A stretch of 12,701 nucleotides of DNA, taken from NCBI GenBank assembly GCA_963658575.1, contig CAVKQB010000061.1, positions 1 through 12,701 on the forward strand, read 5' to 3'. Under the pieces are notes generated by a model. That model did not search any database. It was not told where the DNA came from and saw nothing but the letters and a program-made list of their open reading frames with translations. Positions 7,483-12,701 of this stretch are shown here, one piece after another. Source of the DNA: W0P28-013 sp963658575 (lineage in GTDB: Bacteria; Bacteroidota; Bacteroidia; Bacteroidales; Paludibacteraceae). Within the stretch, counting starts at the first letter, position 1. The number at the start of each line of letters is the position of its first letter. The translations under genes were made by a program, and so were the position numbers.

Positions 7483-7544
7483 AGAAACAATTTTCAAATC
7501 TTCAAACTTAAATACCGCGCACAGCGCAAAAAAACAATCGAGAT

Positions 7545-8795
7545 ATGGATAAAATCATTGTCGCCGTCGAAGTGGGGCAGACCAAATTGGCTGCCATGGC
7601 CGCCAGCAAAACGCCCGACGGCAAACTGAAATTGTTGGCTTTGGAAACCGACCAAACGCCGAAAGGAGCCGTTTGCAACGGACTGATTGTCAGCCCGAAC
7701 GATGTGGCCGGAAAACTGAGCCGAATGCTGAAATTGCTTGCCAACCGTCTGGGCGCATCGATGCGCATCGCCCGATTTTACGCGGGGCTCAATTGCCGTT
7801 CGCTTACCACTGTTCGGCTGAGCGTGCCGCGCGTGCTGACTCCGTCCGAAACAATTTCGCTCGAACTTTTGCAGCAAATGCGCATGGAAGCACTTGCGCA
7901 ACTGCCCGCCAATTGCGAGTCGCTGGGCATTTTGTCGGAAAACTATGCGCTCGATGGCGACGAAATCGACAGCCCGCTCGGTGCGACTGGAGCCCACTTG
8001 CTTGGCACGTTTGCTGTGGCCTGCGCCCAACCCGATTGCGCCAGCACGATTGACCGTTGTGCCGAGTTGATGAACAACTACGATTTGCAGGGCTGTCTGC
8101 TCGCTCCGCAGGCCGTGGCTGCTGCCATTGCGCCGCAAGCCGACCGCGAAGCGGGTTGCGCCGTCGTCGATTTTGGAGCGGGCTGCACTTCGGTGGCCGT
8201 CTATCGCGGTAGCGTGTTGTTGCACGAAGCCGTCGTGCCATTGGGTGGCAAGCATATCACCGCCGATTTGATGTCGCTCGACCTTTCCGAAAAGGAGGCC
8301 GAAAGTCTGAAACCGCTTTTGGGCAAGAAATATGGCGCAAAAACCTCCAAAAATGAACGACTGAAATTCCCTGCCGATGCCGATGGACACGAACGCGCGT
8401 TCGATGTAGAGCAGATTTTGCAGGTTTGCAGAACGCGTTTCGACGAAATTGTTGCGTACGCCATGCAACAGGTTCGTGCAGCGGCCAATCCCGACGAATT
8501 GCCAGCGGGACTCATCATCACGGGCGGGCTTGCGCAGATGGAACACGCCGCCGACATGGTGGCCGAAACCGCCAAAATGCCAGCGCGCATCGGGTCGTAT
8601 GCCGAGCATATCGCTGCCGATTCCGCCGAATCGTGCGCAAAAGCCTCGGCGCAGTTGGTGGGCATTCTGCTTGCCGCCGACGAAAATTGCGTGGAAGAGC
8701 AAAAACTCGACGAAAAACCAGAGAAAAAGTCCAAAGCGGGCATTTTCACCTCATTGCGCAAGGGGCTCGACAGCCTTTTCTCCGACGAAAATTGA
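7545..8795 (+). CDS. ftsA: Cell division protein FtsA
   Basis: FtsA is an actin-fold ATPase that tethers FtsZ filaments to the inner membrane and recruits later division proteins. The product has 416 residues. The phosphate-1 loop region is VAVEVGQTK (6-14). The phosphate-2 loop is VDFGAGCT (208-215). The adenosine motif is IITGGLAQM (324-332). The last 18 residues (GIFTSLRKGLDSLFSDEN) form the expected C-terminal amphipathic membrane-targeting helix, joined by a short charged linker rich in Lys and Glu. The ATG at 7545 begins right at the first core strand. ftsZ follows after 33 bp, so the two are probably co-transcribed. The gene is separated from ftsQ by a long repeat spacer, so it may have its own expression control. 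Confidence 0.95.
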   Translation: MDKIIVAVEVGQTKLAAMAASKTPDGKLKLLALETDQTPKGAVCNGLIVSPNDVAGKLSRMLKLLANRLGASMRIARFYAGLNCRSLTTVRLSVPRVLTPSETISLELLQQMRMEALAQLPANCESLGILSENYALDGDEIDSPLGATGAHLLGTFAVACAQPDCASTIDRCAELMNNYDLQGCLLAPQAVAAAIAPQADREAGCAVVDFGAGCTSVAVYRGSVLLHEAVVPLGGKHITADLMSLDLSEKEAESLKPLLGKKYGAKTSKNERLKFPADADGHERAFDVEQILQVCRTRFDEIVAYAMQQVRAAANPDELPAGLIITGGLAQMEHAADMVAETAKMPARIGSYAEHIAADSAESCAKASAQLVGILLAADENCVEEQKLDEKPEKKSKAGIFTSLRKGLDSLFSDEN

Positions 8796-8828
8796 AAAAA
8801 TTAGGAACAATAACAAAACGAAAACGAT

Positions 8829-10034
8829 ATGGAACTTGACACTTGTTTCGATGCTACCGATTTGTCGGCTACGTTGGCCAACAACGCCTCTATCATCAAG
8901 GTTGTGGGCGTGGGTGGCGGTGGCGGCAACGCCGTCAACCACATGTTCAATTGTGGCATCAAAGACGTAACGTTTGTGGTGTGCAACACCGACCAGCAAG
9001 CGTTGACACATTCGCCCGTGCCGCAGCAGATTATTTTGGGCGACGACGGACTTGGCGCAGGCGGTCGCCCCGAAAACGCTGCCGCTGCCGTGAACAAATC
9101 GCTCACAAAAATAGAAAAAATGCTGACCGACACGCCCACGAAAATGGTGTTTATCACCGCAGGCATGGGCGGCGGCACAGGCACCGGCGCAGCGCCCATC
9201 ATTGCCAAAGTGGCGCACGATTTGGGCATTCTCACCGTGGGCGTCGTAACCATTCCGTATGCCTTCGAGGGCAAACTGAAAATCAACCAAGCCCTGCGCG
9301 GCGTGCTCGAAATGAGCAAAAATGTCGATGCCATTTTGGTGGTGAACAACGAAAAATTGTGCGAAATCTATCCCGATCTCGACATGCTTCACTCGTTCGA
9401 AGTGGCCGACGATGTGCTGGCAATCGCCGTCAAAAGCATTGCCGAAATCATCACCAAACACGGCTATATGAACGTCGATTTTGCCGATGTCAATACGATA
9501 ATGAAAAACAGCGGCATCGCCATTATGAACATCGGTGTGGGCGAAGGCGAAAACCGCGTGATGGACGCCATCAACAACGCCCTGAAATCGCCTCTGCTCG
9601 AAAATACCGACGTGCGCAACTCAAAACGCATTCTGATGAACATCAGTTGCTCGAGCGAAAAGGGAATTCTTGGGCGCGAAGTAACGCAGGTGCGCGAGTT
9701 CATGGAACAGATGATAGACGACGTGAACGTGATAACGGGCGTTTCGTTCGACGATTCGCTGGACGACAAGGTGAAAATCACCATCATCGCCACAGGATTC
9801 ACCTCGGAGGCACTGCCAAAACCCATCGCCACAAAATCGGCCGACGGCAACACCACCGACGAAGAGAAAAAACGCGAAAATGCAGAAATTGCCCGCTCGC
9901 GCAGCGAGTATTACAGCAACGGCGTGCCCGGCGAAAACAAAAACGCCACGCCCACGCTGCCCGATTTGAACGACGACGATGTGCTGGCCGAAATTCAGAA
10001 TGTGCCGACTTATCAACGTTTGCAAAGAGTGTAA
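8829..10034 (+). CDS. ftsZ: Cell division GTPase FtsZ
   Basis: FtsZ is the tubulin-like GTPase that polymerises into the Z ring at mid-cell. The product has 401 residues. The N-terminal GVGGGGGNAV (27-36) begins the nucleotide site. The tubulin signature GGGTGTG is at 114-120, and the T7 synergy-loop motif NVDFADV is at 215-221. A core of about 330 residues is followed by a charged, flexible linker (about 335-380). The C-terminal tail DDDVLAEIQNVPTYQRLQRV is the likely FtsA-binding peptide. About 20 residues precede the core, as in other members of the phylum. ftsA is 33 bp upstream and yqeY starts 21 bp downstream, giving an ftsA-ftsZ-yqeY unit. Confidence 0.98.
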   Translation: MELDTCFDATDLSATLANNASIIKVVGVGGGGGNAVNHMFNCGIKDVTFVVCNTDQQALTHSPVPQQIILGDDGLGAGGRPENAAAAVNKSLTKIEKMLTDTPTKMVFITAGMGGGTGTGAAPIIAKVAHDLGILTVGVVTIPYAFEGKLKINQALRGVLEMSKNVDAILVVNNEKLCEIYPDLDMLHSFEVADDVLAIAVKSIAEIITKHGYMNVDFADVNTIMKNSGIAIMNIGVGEGENRVMDAINNALKSPLLENTDVRNSKRILMNISCSSEKGILGREVTQVREFMEQMIDDVNVITGVSFDDSLDDKVKITIIATGFTSEALPKPIATKSADGNTTDEEKKRENAEIARSRSEYYSNGVPGENKNATPTLPDLNDDDVLAEIQNVPTYQRLQRV

Positions 10035-10055
10035 ATAATTAAATATCAAGCAGTT

Positions 10056-10511
10056 ATGAATCTATTTGACCAAATCAGCGACGACATCAAAAAGGCGATG
10101 TTGGCGCGCAACCATGCAGAACTCGATGCGCTGCGTGGCATCAAAAAGGAATTTCTCGAAGCCAAGACAGCCAAAGGCAGCAACGGCGAACTGACCGACG
10201 ATGCCGCCCTGAAAATTCTGCAAAAAATGGCGAAGCAGGGCAAAGATGCCGCCGCCATCTTTGTGGAGCAGAAGCGGCAGGACTTGGCCGACGAGTATCT
10301 GGCGCAGGTGGCCGTTTACGAACGCTATCTGCCGAAACCGATGGACGCTACCGAACTCGAAGCCGCCGTGCGTGCCATCATCGAACAGGTGGGCGCAAAA
10401 ACGCAGCAAGAGATGGGCAAGGTGATGGGCGTAGCCTCGAAACAGTTGGCCGGCAAAGCCGACGGCCGCTCCATTTCGGAGGCGGTGAAACGCATCTTGG
10501 CATCGCTCTGA
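10056..10511 (+). CDS. GatB/YqeY domain-containing protein
   Basis: This is a 151-residue stand-alone YqeY protein, related to the C-terminal tRNA-binding domain of the amidotransferase subunit GatB. A role connected with tRNA or amidotransferase function is inferred from that similarity; the precise function is not established. The all-alpha protein shows the family features DALRGIKKEF (24-33), YERYLPKPM (88-96) and MGKVMG...LAGKADGRSISEAVK (about 120-145). It follows ftsZ by 21 bp, a common arrangement in Bacteroidota. A strong hairpin lies just downstream, but its T-run faces the opposite strand. Confidence 0.92.
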   Translation: MNLFDQISDDIKKAMLARNHAELDALRGIKKEFLEAKTAKGSNGELTDDAALKILQKMAKQGKDAAAIFVEQKRQDLADEYLAQVAVYERYLPKPMDATELEAAVRAIIEQVGAKTQQEMGKVMGVASKQLAGKADGRSISEAVKRILASL

Positions 10512-10523
10512 ACGCTGGAGCAC

Positions 10524-10563
10524 AAAAAAAGCGGAGGCGGACAAATTTTGTCCGTCTCCGCTT
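10524..10563 (-). terminator. Intrinsic terminator of hsp20
   Basis: A long inverted repeat (10529-10563; GCGGAG.CGGACAAA pairing with TTTGTCCG.CTCCGC, one mismatch) is preceded on the plus strand by seven A (10524-10530). Read on the minus strand this is a GC-rich stem followed by TTTTTTT, a classic Rho-independent terminator for hsp20. On the plus strand no T-run follows, so termination of yqeY by the same hairpin would be weaker. Confidence 0.88.
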
Positions 10564-10580
10564 GTGTTAAGCCACGCACA

Positions 10581-11012
10581 TTAGCCGATTTCGATGGTGC
10601 GCTGCGCTTTTTTAATCTCTTTGTCCGAGAGTTTCGGCAATTCGATTTTCAAAACGCCGTTTCCCATTGTGGCTTTGATTTTCTCTTTGTCCACGTTGTC
10701 GGGCAGAATCATGGTCTGCTCAAACTTCGAGTAGGCAAATTCGCGGCGCAGGTACAACACGTCCTTCTCGTTCTCCTCGTGTTCTTCCTTCTTCTCGAGC
10801 GATATGATGAGGTTGTTGTCCTCGTCGATGCGCACGCTGAAATCTTTTTTGTCCATGCCTGGTGCGGCAACCTCGACGGCGTATGCCTTTTCGGTCTCCT
10901 TCACGTTGATGGCTGGCGTGGTTGTGTTGGCGCGCGTCATAAATTCATTGTCGAACAGGTCGCTGAAAATCGACGGTAGCCAGTTGTTTTGGTTTCTTCT
11001 TACAAGTGTCAT
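10581..11012 (-). CDS. Small heat-shock protein, Hsp20/alpha-crystallin family
   Basis: This is an ATP-independent holdase chaperone that binds unfolding proteins in the cytoplasm during stress and passes them to refolding chaperones. From the ATG at 11012 it has 143 residues. A short N-terminal arm (MTLVRRNQNNWLPSIFSDLF) precedes the alpha-crystallin domain (about 33-128), which has PAINVKET, the APGMDKKDF loop (50-58) and the signature GNGVLKIELP (117-126). The C-terminal oligomerisation motif is IEI (140-142). The start is fixed by GGAGG 8 nt upstream. A TTG at 11027 would place that ribosome site inside the gene. It is convergent with yqeY and divergent from phoH. Two palindromic 13-mers upstream suggest stress-responsive control. 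Confidence 0.96.
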   Translation of the reverse strand: MTLVRRNQNNWLPSIFSDLFDNEFMTRANTTTPAINVKETEKAYAVEVAAPGMDKKDFSVRIDEDNNLIISLEKKEEHEENEKDVLYLRREFAYSKFEQTMILPDNVDKEKIKATMGNGVLKIELPKLSDKEIKKAQRTIEIG

Positions 11013-11020
11013 AGTTGTAT

Positions 11021-11025
11021 CCTCC
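11021..11025 (-). promoter_or_regulatory. Shine-Dalgarno site of hsp20
   Basis: On the minus strand GGAGG lies 8 nt before the ATG at 11012. A strong Shine-Dalgarno site is uncommon in Bacteroidota, where most genes have A/T-rich leaders. It suggests high translation of this chaperone, and it decides the start codon. Confidence 0.8.
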
Positions 11026-11137
11026 AATTATTTGTTTGTTTTTTTGTTCTTTTTTCGGGGTCTTTCTCGACCTCGTTCGCCTAATAACTTGCAAATGGTA
11101 TGCCACACCCGAAAATACCAATTTTGTCCTATTTTTC

Positions 11138-11150
11138 TGCCAAAATGGCA
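11138..11150. promoter_or_regulatory. Palindromic 13-mer upstream of hsp20, site 1
   Basis: TGCCAAAATGGCA is an inverted repeat (TGCCA/TGGCA, 3-nt spacer). An overlapping larger inverted repeat, CCAAAAT-GGCAT-ATTTTGG, spans 11140-11158. A poorly matching -7-like word (TACCATTTG on the minus strand, one extra base) lies nearer hsp20. The palindrome would then sit just upstream of the promoter, a plausible activator or repressor site. Confidence 0.55.
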
Positions 11151-11169
11151 TATTTTGGTTCTTTTGTAC

Positions 11170-11182
11170 TGACAAAATGGCG
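11170..11182. promoter_or_regulatory. Palindromic 13-mer upstream of hsp20, site 2
   Basis: TGACAAAATGGCG matches site 1 at 11 of 13 positions, on the same strand. The two sites start exactly 32 bp apart, close to three helical turns. TTTTGT...ACAAAA (11162-11177) overlaps it as a further inverted repeat. I infer a pair of binding sites for a stress regulator; the regulator is not identifiable here. Confidence 0.5.
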
Positions 11183-11204
11183 TTTTTTTGGTAATTGCAA
11201 GACA

Positions 11205-11500
11205 ATTTCCAATTATCTAATTACTCAATTTCCAATTATTTAATCAATTTTCAAATAACCAAATCTGCAAATCCACAAATTCACAGTAGCAAGACACAAG
11301 TAGCAAGTCGCAAGACGATTATTCAATTATCTAATTTCCAATTATTTAATTAATTTCAGATTTCAGATTGTCGCATTAAATCAAATCATCAAATAACCAA
11401 ATCTGCAAATCCACAAATAACTTTCTACTTTATAAACTTTCACACTTTCACACTTTCACACTTTCACACTTTCACACTTTCTCACTTTCACACTTGATAA
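11205..11500 (+). repeat. Composite intergenic repeat element upstream of phoH
   Basis: No gene is present. The order of words is: a partial AATTATCTAATT block (11205-11250), CAAATAACCAAATCTGC (29-bp unit at 11252-11280, repeated exactly at 11390-11418), the AGTAGCAAGA pair (11285-11315; 28 of 31 bases match 7220-7250), the ATTATTCAATTATC block (11318-11360), TTTCAGATTGTCG, then CTTTATAAAC and seven CTTTCACA octamers (11437-11492, one variant CTTTCTCA). The words and their order match the ftsA-side element, and the last part matches the murG-side array. Confidence 0.9.
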
Positions 11501-11526
11501 ACTTTCGAACTAATTTCGTATCTTTG
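11494..11526 (+). promoter_or_regulatory. Bacteroidota-type promoter of phoH
   Basis: TATCTTTG (11519-11526) matches the -7 box TAnnTTTG. A TTG at 11494-11496 could be the -33 box, with 22 bp between them, slightly longer than usual. The box ends only 5 bp before the phoH ATG, so transcription would begin at or next to the start codon. Confidence 0.7.
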
Positions 11527-11531
11527 CAGCG

Positions 11532-12506
11532 ATGTTGGAACAGATTTTTGAACTTCCCGATAGTGTCGATACCACGCTTTTCTACGGCGTGAACAATGCT
11601 AATTTGCGTCTGCTGAAAGATTTGTATCCGCAGTTGCGCCTTGTGGCGCGCGGTTACACGCTGAAGGTGGCTGGTTCCGAAGCCGATGTGTCGGCGTTTG
11701 GGCAGACATTGCTCAAAATTGCCGACTTTTGTGCGACCAACAACCGTCTGGCCGAGGAGCAAATCATCGAAATAGTGAAGGGTAGCGAGCCGAATGCCGT
11801 GCGCCCTGACGACCTGATATTGCACGGCGTTGGCGGCAAATCGATAGTGGCGCGGACGGAAAACCAGCGCAAACTCGTCAAGGCGTTCGACGAAAACGAC
11901 CTGCTGTTTGCCATCGGCCCGGCAGGCTCGGGCAAAACCTACACGGCCATCGCTTTGGCGGTGCGTGCGTTGCGCCAGCGCGAGGTGAAACGCATCATTC
12001 TGAGCCGTCCAGCGGTGGAGGCTGGCGAAAAACTCGGTTTTCTGCCCGGCGATATGAAGGAGAAAATCGACCCGTATTTGCAACCGCTCTACGATGCTTT
12101 GCAGGACATGGTGCCGCCCGCCAAACTGGCCGATTACCTGTCGAACGGCACGATACAGATTGCGCCGCTGGCCTTCATGCGCGGCCGTACGCTGGGCGAT
12201 GCGGTGGTCATTCTCGACGAGGCGCAGAACACGTCGGTGCAGCAGATAAAGATGTTTCTCACGCGCATGGGCTTGAACTGCAAGATGATAATCACCGGCG
12301 ATATGACGCAGATCGACCTGCCGCCAGCGCAAAAATCGGGCTTGCGCGACGCGCTCGAGGTGCTGACCGATGTCGAAGGCATCGCGCGCGTGGAGTTTGG
12401 CCGCAAGGACATCGTGCGCCACCGCTTGGTGCAGCGCATTGTCGATGCTTATATCTTCGCCAAAATGAAAAGTACAGTTCTACAAAATGAAATGTACATT
12501 TTTTGA
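11532..12506 (+). CDS. PhoH family ATPase (PhoH-like protein)
   Basis: This is a 324-residue PhoH-like P-loop ATPase, often linked to RNA metabolism; its cellular substrate is not well defined. The N-terminal region (1-110) includes the FYGVNNANL...LYPQLRLVARG stretch typical of Bacteroidota members, so the ATG at 11532 is supported by homology. The ATPase core follows, with Walker A GPAGSGKT (129-136), SRPAVEAGEKLGFLPGD (158-174), Walker B VVILDEAQN (225-233), and the GDMTQIDLP motif (256-264). The gene has its own promoter ending 5 bp before the ATG, so the mRNA may be leaderless. It is divergent from hsp20 and followed by a 14-bp hairpin. Confidence 0.95.
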   Translation: MLEQIFELPDSVDTTLFYGVNNANLRLLKDLYPQLRLVARGYTLKVAGSEADVSAFGQTLLKIADFCATNNRLAEEQIIEIVKGSEPNAVRPDDLILHGVGGKSIVARTENQRKLVKAFDENDLLFAIGPAGSGKTYTAIALAVRALRQREVKRIILSRPAVEAGEKLGFLPGDMKEKIDPYLQPLYDALQDMVPPAKLADYLSNGTIQIAPLAFMRGRTLGDAVVILDEAQNTSVQQIKMFLTRMGLNCKMIITGDMTQIDLPPAQKSGLRDALEVLTDVEGIARVEFGRKDIVRHRLVQRIVDAYIFAKMKSTVLQNEMYIF

Positions 12507-12538
12507 GGGAGAGAGAGATAGGGCGCGAAGGGTGAAAA

Positions 12539-12572
12539 AAAGTAGGCGGGCAGTTGTGTGCCCGCCTACTTT
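12539..12572 (+). terminator. Hairpin terminator after phoH
   Basis: A perfect 14-bp stem (AAAGTAGGCGGGCA, 12539-12552, with TGCCCGCCTACTTT, 12559-12572) has a 6-nt loop GTTGTG. It lies 32 bp after the phoH stop. The stem ends in TTT but no longer T-run follows. The A-run before it (12534-12541) could also make it active on the minus strand. Confidence 0.8.
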
Positions 12573-12623
12573 GTACAGAAAAGGCGATATATTGGTGGAT
12601 TTTGCGTTTTTTTTGCGTATTTT

Positions 12624-12654
12624 TTTGTTTTTTACAAAAAAAGCATTACCTTTG
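12624..12654 (+). promoter_or_regulatory. Near-consensus Bacteroidota promoter for the next gene
   Basis: TTTG (12624-12627) and TACCTTTG (12647-12654) are separated by exactly 19 bp, matching the Bacteroidota sigma-ABfr consensus TTTG-N19-TAnnTTTG. The gene it drives lies beyond the window edge. The nine bases CTTTGCAGC are shared with the phoH promoter. Confidence 0.85.
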
Positions 12655-12657
12655 CAG

Positions 12658-12677
12658 CAGAGAAAGTTCTATCTCTG
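12658..12677 (+). other. Stem-loop at the predicted 5' end of the downstream transcript
   Basis: CAGAGA (12658-12663) pairs with TCTCTG (12672-12677) across an 8-nt loop. It begins about 4 bp after the -7 box, so it would form at the very 5' end of the transcript. Its role could be mRNA stabilisation or part of a longer leader structure that is cut off by the window end. Confidence 0.5.
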
Positions 12678-12701
12678 TAAATCCCCAGACACTCATTGTA
12701 T

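Larger units (their letters stand above)
7103..7544 (+). repeat. Composite intergenic repeat element upstream of ftsA
   Basis: This 442-bp gap has no gene. It is a mosaic of short words in the order AGTAGCAAGA (7107 and 7121, again 7220-7250), AACAAAGA-type, a 56-bp AT-rich block, TTTCAGA heptamers (four at 7349-7376), then seven TAACCAAA/TAATCAAA octamers (7394-7449). The 56-bp block at 7154-7209 is repeated identically at 7300-7355. The same words occur in the same order upstream of phoH. I see no TAnnTTTG box close to the ftsA start. Confidence 0.9.

Noticed and set aside
7103..7544. Insertion sequence remnant or attachment site
   Set aside because: No transposase fragment, terminal inverted repeats or tRNA end is visible; the region is explained by short tandem words.
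7494..8702. Long antisense open frame (402 codons) opposite ftsA
   Set aside because: Same composition artefact; ftsA has all actin-fold motifs, and the antisense product shows none.
8843..10042. Second long plus-strand frame (399 codons) inside ftsZ
   Set aside because: It overlaps ftsZ almost completely in another frame, with an Arg/His-rich meaningless product; FtsZ motifs are intact.
11013..11027. TTG start five codons upstream for hsp20
   Set aside because: It would put the strong GGAGG ribosome site inside the coding region; the ATG at 11012 fits both the ribosome site and the family start.

Overview
The window is a Bacteroidota chromosome segment, most likely order Bacteroidales. Three things point there. 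The cell-division order murG-murC-ftsQ-ftsA-ftsZ-yqeY fits the group. Two promoters have the Bacteroidota-type -7 box TAnnTTTG, one of them with a well-spaced TTTG -33 box. The Hsp20 and PhoH proteins also look like Bacteroidota versions. Coding regions of the host genes are GC-rich with a GC-biased third codon position, while the spacers are very AT-rich.

Layout. Bases 1-357 are a G-poor array of short tandem words. murG follows (358-1446). A compact, AT-rich three-gene restriction-modification cassette (1522-4941) then interrupts the usual murG-murC junction: two different D12-class adenine methyltransferases and a putative PD-(D/E)XK endonuclease, separated by 1 bp and then overlapping by 4 bp. 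The division genes resume with murC (4990-6348) and ftsQ (6359-7102). A 442-bp repeat-filled gap precedes ftsA (7545-8795), ftsZ (8829-10034) and yqeY (10056-10511). A hairpin terminator separates yqeY from the convergent small heat-shock gene hsp20 (10581-11012, minus strand). The hsp20 upstream region has two palindromic 13-mers 32 bp apart. A third repeat-filled spacer and a promoter lead into phoH (11532-12506). The window ends with a hairpin and a near-consensus promoter for a gene lying beyond the edge.

How the genes work together. MurG and MurC make peptidoglycan precursors. FtsQ, FtsA and FtsZ build the divisome. YqeY and PhoH are RNA- or translation-linked housekeeping proteins. The inserted cassette looks like a DNA-defence module of type IIS character, since two methyltransferases suggest an asymmetric site. 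It lies in the same direction as the essential operon.

The two most notable signals are (a) this cassette inside the division cluster, with an endonuclease carrying two candidate catalytic motifs, and (b) a family of intergenic elements built from the same short words, in the same order and the same orientation, upstream of murG, ftsA and phoH.
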